Positions 35,101 to 47,965 of a DNA stretch of 64,000 nucleotides are shown one piece after another (position 1 is the first letter of the stretch; each line of letters starts with the position of its first letter). Under the pieces are notes generated by a model. That model was not told the DNA's origin. It worked only from the letters and a program-made list of their open reading frames with translations, and made no database searches. The position numbers and the translations under genes were made by a program. The stretch is from Phoebastria nigripes (Eukaryota > Chordata > Aves > Procellariiformes > Diomedeidae), in assembly GCA_035582835.1 (NCBI GenBank), contig JAYKAV010002695.1, positions 1-64,000 of the forward strand. Direction: 5' to 3'.

Positions 35101-38100
35101 AGTCCAATATGACTTTGTTTCATAAGTGAGTTATGACAGTCTTGCCAGAAAAACTAATTGAAGCAAGAGGGACCTAAGAAAACATTAAGACCTCTTTTCT
35201 GCCATGTGCTGGGCTCGCATGGGATGTGCCAAGATCTGTGCCCATACTTGTGCAGCAAACCTGTTCAGGGGAGACAAACCTGAAAAAGCTGTCCCTCTAG
35301 CCGCAAATACAGGTTTTCATAGACAAAATCTTGGCTTTGCTCACTACCTATTTATTGGCAGTGTTGCTAGTCTTAAATGCCAAGATATCAGGAACTGTGC
35401 CTTTAAAAAAAAAATCATGCTTACAGTCTTTTGAAGTGAGGATAGAGGAAGGAGGAATTGAGAATTAGGTTGGCTTGTTTCTTTTGTGCACCCACAGGGG
35501 CTAGAAAGTACCTGAACTGCCCCTGCATTTTCCCCTTCTCCTCTCCTGAAGAGGATGAATTCCATGACTCCAGTAGTTGAGTTTTAAATGCCAAGTAATT
35601 TAAGACTTCTGATACCCATGAGACGGTTTTGTATTTGCACGTCTGAAGTGTTAACTGAGCACCTAACCTTGTACAGATGTTTGTACTCCTAAGCCCCTAA
35701 TATAAACAAATGCATGCACAAAATCATGCCCTTAACTCTGTAGCTGCTTTGAGTTTTATGTGAGTTAAGGCTTGTGCTTTCAAAGAGCCTTTGTTGCAAC
35801 TTTTCTAAAAACAGCAGAAAGTGTAGTCTATGTTGTGCTCTAATTACTTACAAAATCGGAGATTTAACAGGAATGCAGACGAACCCTGAAACCTAATGAC
35901 CAGGACTGCAATGACCTTTCTTCCCCGACAACAGGAAAATTATGTGCTAGCATTTCCTTGGAGCTGTGCCTCAGTGTTTGGTGGGAGAGCAGGCGCGCTG
36001 CAGCGTGGAAGTGCAGTGAGACACCCTCGTAAATACTTCGATTTTGTTCTGCAGTTGCAGCACCAGATTTTTGTCTTGTTTTTCTCCCTCCTTTATTTTA
36101 AATGGGTTGGGAATGTTTTATGGGCAGGAAATGGGAATGGCTGTTTTGTGAGCACAGCTGTTTTAAATAAACTTAAACCAGTGGAAGGGTGTTGAACTCT
36201 CTCCTTTCGGAAACGGCCAAAAACCTCATGGAATTGGAATAGCTCATTTGCTTTTTGAAACAGCAAACTTAGTTTTTAAACTGTTCTCTTGCATCCTTAG
36301 TTTACAGCATCACAAGTTTCCTTACTGTGTCAATGAGGCTATTAAGGATGTTTCCCTCATTAAATCTGTGAGAAAGTAAATTGAAGGAAAGGGATTTTAG
36401 ATTTTATGCTTTACTACAGGAGTTTAATCTTAAATTAATGTTCATTCCTTCTTTAATTCTGCTTAGGGTTAGAATTTCTAATTCTTGTTACCCTTGTGAG
36501 AAAGGAAATACATCCTGGAATTCCAAAAATCTGTTTTCAAGTAAAACTTAATGTACTTAAGCAATTGTTGATAAAACTCCCTTAAATACGGTCCATGAGA
36601 TTAGCGCTTTCTCTCACATTTGTGCTACAGTACAGGCAATTAAATACCGAATGGATGGACTTGGCTAATTTAATGTGACCTTGGTGAACTGCATTGAGAA
36701 ATCTCTTTGAACACATCAGACCTAATTGTAAACACAAATTTCCCCATGACACACAACTAACACAATGTAGATTTCTGTGTTACATTGGAAGTTAATAAAG
36801 CATAGATGTGTACTGAGTATCTTGCAACAGGAGGCAGCTACTTGTATTTTTGTTCCTTACTTTCTGCGTGTACATATGCACGTCTGGCAAATTCTAGCAT
36901 TATGAGAGGACTGAAAAAGCTCAAGTCTTTCTTTTTTGCATACAATAGCTAAACACAAGACGAAAATACCTTCAATCTGCTGCTCTTTTTAAGAACGTAT
37001 TTTGAAAGATGTTTATGATCATTCACTTTTTTATATATATAATGAAAGGATGTGTAAATCATTTTCTTATGTAGATCTTGGCAGCTGATAGTTGAGTGGG
37101 GGGAAAGGGTAAGGAGAGCAAAAATGAGATATGAGCTAGCAACTGCGCTTGTAACTTTAAATCTTTGTTTACGCTGAGTATTATCAAAACATTCCCCATG
37201 ACGGCCCAAGCACTGTGTTCAACAGAAACCTCCTTCCTGGAGCTGTGGTGGTGGAGGATGCTGCAGCCTTGTCTGATACCTTTCACTTTCTCTCTTCCCC
37301 CCCTTGGTCTTTTGAAGTTTTGAAAAGGGTATTGTTTCTACTTTCCAAATAAACTTTCCTGGAGAGTTTCACTGGATCTGTAAAAGGATTTTTGAAGGCA
37401 TCTTTGCCAAAAGTGAGTTGGGTAGTTGTAGAGCTGCCTCTCTCGTTTTCTGGCTCCTAGTCATTCCATGCTTGCCATTGCATGAAGGTTTGGCCCTTTT
37501 GTTCAGATGCCTTCTGATTACAGTTGCTGAATTCAATCTCCTAATTTAATATGCATCCTTTTGGTAATTCAGTTTGGTCTTAAAATTTCTTTGTGTTCAG
37601 AAGATAAAAGGGAATACATGGAAAAGACAACAGATCTTTTTTGTAGGTTTTTTCTCAAAGGATGCGGTTTCTCTCGCCCTCCTGCCTGTCCCTATATGTA
37701 CTGTGCACTCAAGAGCCACAGTCTCCATGGACTTGAAGGGGAATCTCTGAGGCTGGGGGTAGTCTAAGCTGGACAGGCTGGACAACTGGGTGGGTGGCAG
37801 GTAGGTCTGTCTGAGCTCCCCACAAGAACAAGGAGACGCTTCAGTTTCTTGATTTGACAGACATCAGCCAACTCCAACCCTCCTTCCTCTCTTAGGTCAT
37901 ATGTTCCTCTGTAAAACCCACAGGGCTTTGATTTTGTTTTGTTACTATTGCTGATTGTGAAATTGCAGCTGGAGAGCAGAGTACTTTACATAACCTTTAT
38001 AAAATTTCTCCTTTTTCTTTTCATGAAGGGTTTTTACCAAAAGGTCTTCAAAAGTGAAGGCTTAGAGTAAAACAAAAAATACTAGGAGTTTTATTTGAAA

Positions 38101-38215
38101 TTTAACATTACTAATCTGTTAACAAGCTTGTCATACTTTTCTTAAAATGTTAGCAATTACCATGTGTAACTGTTGCTTTGTTGTGCACATATGCCACGTT
38201 TTGTCTGGCATGGGT

Positions 38216-38239
38216 ATTATTTATATAATTATTTATATA
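38216..38239 (+). repeat. 12-bp AT tandem duplication
   Basis: ATTATTTATATA occurs twice head to tail, followed by ATAA. It may be simple replication slippage. Confidence 0.85.
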
Positions 38240-39430
38240 ATAAACATTACATGGTAATTTCTGTGTTCACTATATTAATATTATAGCAATGCCAGGTGTA
38301 CAAGTATATGCACAATTGGCTTAAAAAGAAAATGATAAGCCTTGGCCCAGGATACTTTGTCTAAAGCATAGTTAGCAGGAAGGAATGTTGTTCTGCTGCA
38401 GGATAAGTAATGTCCAGACGATAGAGCTGTCTCACTCTCTTGTGACTATCTCCTAAATACTAGCCAACTTCAAATGAAAGTTTATCTTTGCAAGACAGAT
38501 AAGTTTGTCAGTGGTGGAGAGCTGATGGTGATCTTACAGCAGATTTGCATGTTAATAGGTTGGTGCTTGTGTGTCTTTTCTTGATCAAGTGGTGGTTTAT
38601 CTGGGCGAGCATGCTGGGTGCTATGATAGTGAGCGACAGCAGCGCAAGAGGGGATATTCCACTGGGAAGCTGCCACACAGCAGCATGTAGCTGACTTACA
38701 AACTGTGATGAGAGACTGTACTTTCTGTATGAGAATAAGTGAGATTCACCTCGCAATGGTTTCAGGCTGGGATGGACAGAAAGGGCTCAGGACATGCTGA
38801 TTAGGAGCATCCGCTGGTAGGAACGTGCGTGTGTGCACTAGACTCTTCTGGCTCCCGGGTGCAATTTGAGGGTTTGAATATAACATCTGCTAGCTCCCAC
38901 CTGCAGCTTTGTCGGTGGCTTCATTTCAGCCACATTTGACTCGGACTCAATAGGCAAAATATAAGGCAGCTATTTTTGTAAGTTTCTTCTTTTAGGGTAA
39001 CTTTTTTTTGCATGAGTGCAGCCTATGTTCTCTACTGTGAGTCCAATTCAGGAAGCTATTTAAAGGTGGGCTGAAGCCAAAATAACCAAACTAATCCCTG
39101 GGAAATGAGACCGCTTGCACTTAACTGGCTAAATTAGAGCAGTGTTTGGGGAGTAGGGGTGTTTTAAAACATTTCTCCCCTCCCCCACTGGTTACAATGA
39201 GGTCTTGTTCTAAGATCCTTCAGTAATCATAGAAATATTTTAAGAGCACATTTGAGTCACTTGGAATGAGTCCAGCTGTGGAGTTGTTTTAGCTCCAGCC
39301 TCTAGTGTATTTGTGTGGCTACAGAACAGTCCATAAAAACTAAAGACTGAACTACAGCACATACATAAGTAACCACAAACACAATGTGCCATGTTTAACT
39401 TATTTTCTCATTTTCTATTCTTTGCCCATA

Positions 39431-39580
39431 GGTTGTGGAGCCTCCATCCTTGGAGGCATTCAAAACCCAACTGGACAATGTCCTGAGCAACCTGCTGTAG
39501 GTGGCCCTGCTTTAAGCAGGGAAGTTGGACTAGGTGATCTCCAGAGGTCCCTTCCAGTCTCAACTATTCTGTGATTCTGT
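39431..39580 (+). mobile_element. CR1 LINE 3' fragment in BICD2 intron 1
   Basis: A CR1 tail begins at GGTTGTGGAGCCTCCATCCT and continues through a CAACCTGCTGTAGGTGGCCC stretch and GGTGATCTCCAGAGGTCCC to a CTATTCTGTGATTCTGT end. It belongs to a different CR1 subfamily from the copy at 15.25 kb, judging by its internal sequence. It lies in the same orientation as BICD2 transcription. Confidence 0.92.
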
Positions 39581-40976
39581 TATCCTGCTGCTTTTTTATA
39601 TTTTTTTTTTCTTTTTTTTCCACATACTGTGCTTTATAATATGCCCCATAGTTTGGGATACAGTTCTAAAGTTTGATCTCATTTTTATGATTCCCCCCCT
39701 CCAGCTATTTTTAGGCAGTGAGTACTTGCTGAAGGATTGAGTAGCTGAATCTAGATTTTAGCAAGTGAAGCATGTGAGATATGTTAGGTGTTTGACTGGA
39801 TTTCGGGAGGGCTGAAGGAATGCTGACTGCTGTGACACTTGCAGGATGTCTTAGGAGAGGAATGCAGAGATGGGTCGTCATCTGTCAGTGTCTGGCCTTT
39901 CACAGGCTTTATAGTTTTATTCCTGCATTTAGGTTTTTGCAGTGATCCTACTAATCACTCTCATGTTCAGGAGTTTTGAAGCCCCCCTCTCACCCCTGCA
40001 TGTATTCTGCATCATTCTGCCCTCTATCCTTGCAAACTGCTATTTAACTACGAGAATGGTGCGCGTGAATTATGGGTCACCTTTAACTTCTGTGGGGTTC
40101 TAGGATGGGAAAAATCCTGTATTCCAGGATTAATTTTGACTCAGGTGAGCCATGGTTGATCATACTTTCCTGTCTTCCTGGGTACCCAGTGGAGGTGAGC
40201 ACAGTGGTGAATTGGAGGGAGACTGTACCTAGGACTGTCCATGGCCAGTAGAATCAGGCTTGAAGTATGGATCTTAGCTTGTAACTCCTCCTTTCTGAAT
40301 TTTGGGAGGTTTTTAGGAAGATGAGAGAGGCTCTGAGGGCTGGGATGTAGGCTTTGTATCTGGGCTGCTGGGACAGTGGACTTAAATGTTGGGCTGGCCT
40401 GGAAGTTTGGAGGAAACGTTTCCCATCAAAATGTTCTGTATTTCAGTCTCCCATGCATGCGTGCTAGGGTAGGGAGAGCATAGCTTTCCCAGCAGTTTCA
40501 TGTTTGAGACACCCCCCACCCAAGGACTTACTAATAAATCAGCTCGATCTTATCTTCTCTGTGGAAGGAGACAAGGAAGAGAAACGTCTCTAAAGATTCC
40601 TTGTTGCCTACTTGTTTGACTTGGGAAACAGGTAGAAACCAAACAACAGGAGTACAGTAAGAAATGTAGTGGTGACAGAGAGCTGCTTATATCTGCAGGT
40701 ACATCTGCAGAGAAAGAAAGCTGTGTGGATTTACATTAGCTACTATACTGGTTTGTAGCTGGTTGTTCTAATCTAGCCTGTGTGGCCAAGTGCCCTAAAA
40801 TATAAATGAGTTATTGGGACTGAAGCAAATGGACCTTTTTAACATGACACAAAGCCTGTTAACATCAAAATTGGTCTGATGTTCCCTCTGACCTCCCCAT
40901 TGTTAGGGTTTGCGGGGAGCATAGTAGGGCATTCATTCCTTTCATGCTCCTCAGCGTGTGGGACTGCAGCTGGGGA

Positions 40977-41040
40977 ACGTCTCTTGGAATTTGGCTCATC
41001 CGGGGAGGCTTTCGGGGCTGGCGAAGCCCCTGAGAGACGT
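40977..41040. repeat. Nested inverted repeat in intron 1
   Basis: Outer arms ACGTCTCT (40977-40984) and AGAGACGT (41033-41040) are perfect complements. Inside, GGGGCT (41014-41019) and AGCCCC (41025-41030) form a second stem with a 5-base loop. The segment is GC- and CpG-richer than its surroundings. It could fold in RNA or as a cruciform; its role is unknown. Confidence 0.6.
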
Positions 41041-43487
41041 CTGTTCGGTTTTAAGGTTCTTGGCTCTGGGAATTGTGAGAACTGGCCTCAAAGAGCGTTT
41101 ATTGACCCTGTGGTCTACTGTGCCTCTTCTTCATCAGCGTGGTTGTGTATGCCCTTATTTTTACAACAGGCCTGTACTTACTCACAATAGTCCTGAAATA
41201 GCATTAAGGTTGACACTGTATTTCTACGTGTGCTTCACAAGGAATGTATTTTCTCATCTTATTATCATTGTTCTCCTCTGTGGCAAGGTCATCTCCATAG
41301 AAAGTGATTAATTTGATGAAAGTATTTCTCTTGCCCTGGGCTCCTCTATTTGCTGCATAGTACCATGCTGTGTTAGTCATGTGTTAGCTTTGTGTTACTG
41401 CACATAATATTAGGCTTTGTATGGAGAGTGTGGCCTTAATCTTCAGCGGGCACTGCTGTACAAGGGAATAGAGCCTCCACAAGATGTGGAGTTTATGCAG
41501 ATCTGAGTTTTGTTCCATTGCCTCTTGGCTCAATGAGGCTCTAAAGCTAGATGTTACTTGTAAAAGATTGCCAGGGCTATCAAGAACAGCCGAGTACTTG
41601 GTATCTGTGTGCACATGAATGCCCTCCAGTGCACAAGCTTGGATTGTTTAACCCTTCCTCTTGTGTTTTAAGATCAGTCTTAATGCTGCGTTTGGAACTG
41701 GTGTTGCAGAGTGTAATTACAGTGTTTTCCCATTGAATTTACTGATCTAGTGTATTGAAATTCCTATTTCTCTTCTTGGAGTACAGAAAACCGCTGTAAT
41801 AATGGAAAAGCTGCATTTGAGGAATTTGAGTAACATCTGTGGCGACAGCTAGAATTCCTCTTACTCCCTTTCTTTAGTTTTTCTGTAACTTTGAGGCCTT
41901 CATGTGTTTCAAAACAGTGTCTACTTATAATGCAACAAATCAACTTGCTCAAATTCCAGCTCTAAATGTGAAATGAGCTCTTGGAGAGACAGACAATTCT
42001 TCCTTGTAGTCTTAAAAAATAAACCGATCTGCTTCAGTATGTCACTGAGCGCAAGATGGGGCTCTGCTTCTCTCAGTCCTGTGTTGGGATTGTAGTTTGG
42101 TTTTGAATTAATCGTGCTTTAGACATTAGTCCTGTATAGACATACCCAATCATTTGAGAATGAACAGCAGGGGCAGCAGTGGCAGTGAATGCAAAGAAGT
42201 GTAATAATATCCAAGGAATGGTGGGTAGTGGGCTATTAAGTGTGCCCTTAAGAAAAGCCATGTGTTTGATTCTGAAAGGCTGAAGAATGTAGCTTTAAAA
42301 CTTCAGTCCTGACTTTGCTCTTTACTACAGTCTCTTGCTTACTTTCTAAACCTGGGAGAATGTACTTTTGATAAATTACCTCTTTGTGACCAGAGTAGGG
42401 CAAACATGAATAGAGATGTCCTACAGCAACTCATGAAGCTGAACACAGAGGTGTAGCTTAATGCACTCCATGGCACTGTAAACATCTCGGTGTATCTGCT
42501 GTGTCCCTGCTGTGTGGCTGCATTAAATACATATTGCATATTTGGGGTCTGGTTTCCTTCCAGGCCCACTCTCTGTCTACGTGTAATGCATGTCTCTTAG
42601 CACGTTACATCTTAAACGTAGTTAGATGCTTTCAGTCTGTTGGCAGTAACTTCAGCATCCATGCAATTGCACCAGAGCATGCGGAATTGTGTCGCATTCG
42701 GTCCTGGGGAGAGTGGAAGAGCAATGAACTTCTTTTATCAGNGTGCCAAGAACGTGGTACTTTGCAGTGGTTTATTCAGTCAGATAATATTACACAAGCA
42801 CTCTGAATATGTAACTGCAAAAATGTATCCCTCGTTAAAAAACAAAACCAACCAAGTCAAAATCCCACTACTGTTTATTCCTCTAAAGTGTCTTCCAAGG
42901 CATTTTTGAGTGCAATGCCAGGCAACTTGGTGCTGAAGGGAACTTAAATGTTTAGGGAAGAATGCCCTGGGCAAATGACACAATTATTCAGGTCAGGTGT
43001 TGTTCTCAAATAACCCACAGTATTTCAAATTAGTATGTGCTTACTTGCTGAAGCTTAAGTTTGGTCATCCACTTCTCTTCTGTAGCTTCTGATGCAATGG
43101 AAAGAAGGTCAGAAATGATCTGCTTGCATGTGTGAAAACTAGACAAAAAGTGTAGTTCTCACGTACTGGTAAGTTTAAAACGACACTGTTCCTTGTCCTG
43201 GCTAGGATGATTTCCCTGTCCTATGTAACGACTTAGACTGAAATAATGACTTGAATAGACTTGTATCTCTGACAGTTGCTGGTTAGCTAGATTTGGTTAA
43301 CGTGTGATATTTTTAAGGACTCTTACACAGCTCTGTTGGAGGCCATGCTTTTTGATCTTTACCTTGGAGACTAGCATGGGAGACAAACTTTAGCCTTAGG
43401 CTAAGAAGTTGGAAGCAGTTACCGCACAAAGGGGTACAGGACAGTTGGCTGCCCATTCATATCTGAAGGGCAATGTGGTCGAACAGC

Positions 43488-43810
43488 TACAGGCTCCTGT
43501 CTCTTCTTCCCACTCCTACTTCCTCCTGTCCTTGGTTTTGTTCCTCTTCCTCGCTTTCCTCCTTAACTCCATTGCAGTCTCTGCCGTGCAGGTTCCCTTG
43601 ATCTCCCTGCTGCCACTGTTATCCTGTGCCACTGTCTTATCTTTTCCCATGGACACATGCTCCTTGCCTCCTCCTTATAAGATTTGCTTTCTCCCTTGAC
43701 ACTAGTAGTTCTCGTGGCTCCTCATCTAATCAGTCCGTTCCTGACAATTTTCTTTTCCAGCTCCCAGCCTCCCTGCTGAAGAGCCTCTCCCTCCCCTCCC
43801 TTGTTCCCAG
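43488..43810 (+). repeat. Pyrimidine-rich low-complexity segment
   Basis: About 300 bases are strongly biased to C and T, with many CTTCC/CTCC words. The bias produces hydrophobic Leu/Ser/Pro-rich ORFs (43409-43699 and 43626-43862), which are therefore not taken as genes. Confidence 0.6.
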
Positions 43811-44581
43811 TATGTTCACGTGGCTCGGCCAGCTGGGCAGTGGCATCATCTTTCAGGCCTGAGGCCGACAGAAATGCCAGGCACTGCCAAGCACGGGTAA
43901 GAAGTGGAGGGGGAGGAGGTTTAACCTTGGCTTAAGGCCTTGTCTATGCATAGAAATTACTACTTTGCACTTAACTTTTAAAAATAAAGCTGGGTTGAGT
44001 TAAACTGTGCAGTAGGCTCTGGGATGTCCTGTGCCAGCCTGAACTGGGATTATTCCAGTTTATTGTTTGAGCACAGATGTAAGACAGGTGTTACTGCTGC
44101 AGCAAAATCTGTTTGAACGAGAAATTTTCCTGGACCCCGTTCTGGAAGAGCATTAGGATTGCTCCAAATTAGATGACATTTGTAATGGGCTCCTGAGTGG
44201 CTACGAGCTACTGGATCTTGGCAGGGCTCTGGCAACCCTACACCTGAGGCATGTTGTGCATCTGCTCCGGCAGAGCTCTCACTGCCCGAAAATGCAGCCC
44301 GATGCCTCACTCGCCCTGTCACCAGGGAATGGCAGAGTGGCATGGCAAGCCGAGGTCTGCAGGAGGTGCCTCTGCTGACGTGGCCAGACGGATACCAAAA
44401 TGGAAGAAATTGGCATCTCCCCCGATACGTGATCTCAGCCTGAACCAGCCAGGGCCCCGAGCTGAGCCCGTGCTGGTCTCGGCCCTATGTTTTATTTACA
44501 TCTGAGCCCTTCAAAAGGCCGCGGCTCCTCCCTGTGCATTGTGGCAGCTTCTCTGCCCCTCAGCACCGCAGGCTCTTCCTG

Positions 44582-44590
44582 ATTTGCATG
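44582..44590. promoter_or_regulatory. POU octamer next to intronic CpG-rich block
   Basis: ATTTGCAT (44582-44589) is the perfect octamer in reverse (ATGCAAAT). It precedes the CpG-rich segment by about 60 bases. The motif is short, so chance occurrence is possible. Confidence 0.35.
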
Positions 44591-44639
44591 CCGATGAATG
44601 AGGGGTTTGTGTCTTCCTTTGGACACCATTGACTCTGCA

Positions 44640-44780
44640 GAGGCGCCAGCAGCTGCAGCGCTGCCGGGTGCCCCTCGCCTCCCCTCCCTCGCCCCTGACG
44701 GGTCCCGGCGGCCCGGGGTGGCCGTCCTGCCCAGCCTCGTGGCGGGCCGGGGACGGCCCGGGGTGGCTCTCCGCTTCTGG
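44640..44780. promoter_or_regulatory. Small intronic CpG-rich block, possible alternative promoter or enhancer
   Basis: About 140 bases of GC-rich, CpG-dense sequence stand out in the otherwise AT-rich intron. A 14-base word, CGGCCCGGGGTGGC, occurs twice (44709-44722 and 44754-44767). The flanks, including the AT-rich stretch near 44860-44900, look non-repetitive and could be conserved. No splice donor with a clear upstream exon was identified. Confidence 0.35.
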
Positions 44781-46565
44781 CCATGGAGCTGTTGCTGGCC
44801 GGTTGGAAGCTTTGCAGGATAAAGGCTTTTCATTGCTGCCCATGTCTGCCAACTCCTATTGCAATTAAAGGGTAATCTTTTCTAAATGGTGCTAAATTAA
44901 GGCTAAATCCCTCCCTCATGCCACATAAGAGGATGAATCCCCGGTTTTCTAAAAACAGCTTATTGTTTGGGCCACTGTCCAACCGACCCGTACAACAATG
45001 GTCTGGATAATTTGTCTGTTGAGAGGACTCAAACTTTTTAGTCTGTCTGTCTGTGTAGATACTACTCAAAAATCCCCTATGGGGGATATGGAGAAGTAGA
45101 TTAGTTATTTACTGCTTCCTTGTATTGCATTTGGTTTGAAACTTGGGAGAAGTTTTTGCTCGCTGAAGTCGTTATCCTGGCTGCCGTGGCGGTGGGGAGA
45201 TGACTTTCCCTATGACCGTGTGTGCTGGGTCCGTGCTGGCAGCCGTCAGCTCATCAGCCACTGGCCGTGCATGGTGTAAGTGTTATGTCAAAGAAAACAG
45301 CCCTGGCAGCATGGGTTGGTTTGTTTTAATCAAGGCAACTGTGTGCATAGAACTGTAGCTTCAATTACTGTTGTTTGATGCAAGGCTACTGCCACAACAT
45401 AAATCAGTGAGGAGGGGGTTAACTTTTGACCTCTCTTTTGGGATTGCTGATCTGGATTAATAAAGATGATATGCAACAAATTTCACCCTCGGGGAAAGGA
45501 GGGGACTGCCTTTTGATCACTTGTTAACACTAGGCTTTTATGCCTCTCTTTAGGTGAACTACTGTGTCTGTAGGGCAAGCTGCAATCAAAAGTTTATTTG
45601 CTTATAAATACGTGGATTTGTTTTTAAAAAGGTTCTTAAACAAGGAAATGCAGTTGAGTAGTAAGGAGGGAGGGAGCAAGAATGGGGGCACAAATTGGTG
45701 CCCAACTCATTAGTGAATGTGCTACTGGAAAACGTATCCAGAAGCTTGCTTTTATTCCATGTTTTAACACAAGTTCCCTTGGGGGGAAAAAAATCATTTG
45801 GGGAATTTCAGTGGGATGATTCCTGCAATAGGATCTGAAATCCTGTAGTATTATAAAATAGTATTATATAAAATCCTCTATTGTTAGATAAGATTTTTTT
45901 TTTTTCCTTTGTATTCACTTACAACCAGATATATAAACGTCTGTAACACTCCTAAAAAGATCAGACCTGGTTTTGGCTTTCTTAGAGCGTATACAGGCTC
46001 CAGGACTAGATGACTNCTGAAATAGTCTGGTCTCACCAAAGCGTAAGAGTTGGTGGTTCTTGCTAGGATGCTGGCAGATGGGTTCAAATGCATAGCCTCC
46101 TCAGGCAGGTGACTTTAGGCAGCTGAACCTTTATAGAGATGTGTGAATTATAATTAACAGCAACGAAACCTGCATTATGTTCCTACTAAATGTGAGTTCA
46201 GAACTTGAGTCAAGATGTGTTTACTTGTTTAAAGATGAGTTTTCAATTAGCAGCTACCATCTGTAGCAAGTATTCAGAAAGCGGGCGGCACCCACGTGAA
46301 AGGCCTCTGGCTGGAGATGTGGTAAAAATCTTTAACAGACGTCCCCTGTCTTGGAAAACAAAAACATAAGCAAAACTGAAGAGCTGGCCGAACAGCTGTG
46401 CTGATGAAAAGTGGCCTTTGAATTAGTCCTTGCAGCAGTTAAAAAATGAAGTTCCCTCACATGTCCAAAATCCTAAATGAAGTTTCCTGTATGCATTTTT
46501 TAAGAAGTTGATAATGACATTTGTTTCTTTTTAGTGGGTATGGAAGTCAGTGAGAGCACTGCTGA

Positions 46566-46581
46566 GGAATGTAAACATTCC
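46566..46581. promoter_or_regulatory. TEAD-forkhead-TEAD composite palindrome
   Basis: GGAATGTAAACATTCC has perfect 7-base inverted arms (GGAATGT / ACATTCC) around AA. Each arm carries a TEAD core (GGAATG / CATTCC), and the centre reads TGTAAACA, the forkhead consensus. It is well inside BICD2 intron 1. Binding is predicted only from motif. Confidence 0.4.
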
Positions 46582-47264
46582 TCCCTGCTTCCTGCTGCTC
46601 TGCTTGCTGCAGTCAGGGGCTTCGTGCCGCTGAAATCAGGGGTGTGATGAACTTGTGAGCACAAGAAAATAAAATCAGATCCATTCAGAGGATGAAAAAT
46701 ACTCCCTTTTTATTTTTAAACAATACTTTGCCATCGCTTCGTTAGTACTGCTTAAAAAGAGAGAGTCTGAACTTAGCCCTTACCTCTTTTTATTGGGGTT
46801 CTGTGTATGCAGTTCTGTCTTGTGTTGTTCAACAAGCAATTTGGGATCTGCTATTTGTGTGGTCAGGATTTTACATTTATCATCATGGCTGTATTTACTG
46901 TCTGCCATGCAAACCACAGAGTTCTGCACACCTTTACACAGTGGATGTACAGTCATACCGGATCTGCATAAGTAGCACTTCGTATCTAAGTTTACAGTTG
47001 GAAGCAATTACCCATGGAGCAAGGCAGCAAAAATGAGATTCTTATCTCCTGAAATGATGAAGCACATGTAATTATTTTTAAATTTGTCTGGAGGGGGGAG
47101 AAAATCAGTTCACTAGATGTATGTACAAAGTCTCAGTCTTCTTAGTTGGAAATTAATTCTTTAATGAAATACAAGATATGTTTTGACTTAGCCATAAACA
47201 GATGTATTCCACCAGCTATTGCTTGATCCACTCCTTTCCTTTGTAATGTGTTTTGCAGTTTTTC

Positions 47265-47345
47265 ACTGTGTGTAAACACATCATGCTGTTTCAACATCTT
47301 TATTGCTCTTCATTGGATCCTCTGTAGCACTAGTTTCATTTCAGG
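47265..47345 (-). mobile_element. Possible degraded CR1 fragment, reverse orientation
   Basis: The stretch around TTGCTCTTCATTGGATCCTC resembles the reverse complement of CR1 sequence seen in reptiles and birds (TTGCTCTTC-GGA-CCTCTCCA). The match is short and diverged, with no intact 3' end. It may be chance. Confidence 0.3.
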
Positions 47346-47900
47346 TTTCAGACTTTGGCTTTGGACTCCCGAGACAGAGGTTTTCAAGACAGTCTTCTGG
47401 AACTTGTTGTAATGATCTATATTTTTGTCGATTTCTAACTGTAGTTAAACTGCTCTTTGTGTGTGTTAAATGTCTGCTGAACAATTCTCTGAAGAGTTTG
47501 GTAATTCCATCTTTTCTGTGTTGAATCCTGCAAGTTTTGATGCATCTTTTGGCTTTGAAGATTTTGGTTTTTTGAATGGTTTCCTTTGCTGTTGAGGNGC
47601 TTTACAGTTCAGCCAATAATCTAAAAATCTACATGAGTTTTCTTCATAGTCTTTTAATTAACAAAAAAACCCCTTTGGCATTACCAAAAATAATCAGGCT
47701 CTTGTCCTGTTATCATTTAGTNATTTATTTTAAATAATTCTGGTCTCTTTCCAGTAGCCTGTGATTGTGTACAACTAATTTGCAGTCTGAAGACAGCTTT
47801 TTCTTGACTCTTTCCTGTTGCTTGCTTGCTGCTGCTTTTCTGGCAAGGACAGGCTACTGACTGTTGGTGGTTTGGTTTGGTTTTTTCTGAAGACCCATTT

Positions 47901-47965
47901 TGTTTTTTGCTGTGTGTTGTGTTTTTTTGTTTGGGTTTTTTGGTTTTTTTTTTGTTTTTTTTTTA
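47901..47965 (+). repeat. T-rich tract with TTTGGG words
   Basis: T runs broken by G and GGG (TTTGTTTGGGTTTTTTGG) form one of several similar tracts in the window. Confidence 0.85.

Larger units (their letters stand above)
24971..39430 (+). other. BICD2: BICD2 intron 1, proximal part
   Basis: After about 25.6 kb the CpG island gives way to AT-rich intron. No convincing internal exon was seen. Contents that can be named are ancient SINE-like relics (26.54-26.70, 27.33-27.44 and 29.32-29.45 kb), a polypyrimidine tract at 32.1 kb, a T-rich tract at 34009-34024, and a 12-bp AT duplication at 38.2 kb. ORFs of 60-160 codons in both strands resemble no known proteins and look like chance. The assignment as intron rests on the missing exon 2. 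Confidence 0.8.

Noticed and set aside
43409..43862. Hydrophobic Leu/Ser/Pro-rich ORFs resembling membrane segments
   Set aside because: They arise from a pyrimidine-rich low-complexity segment.
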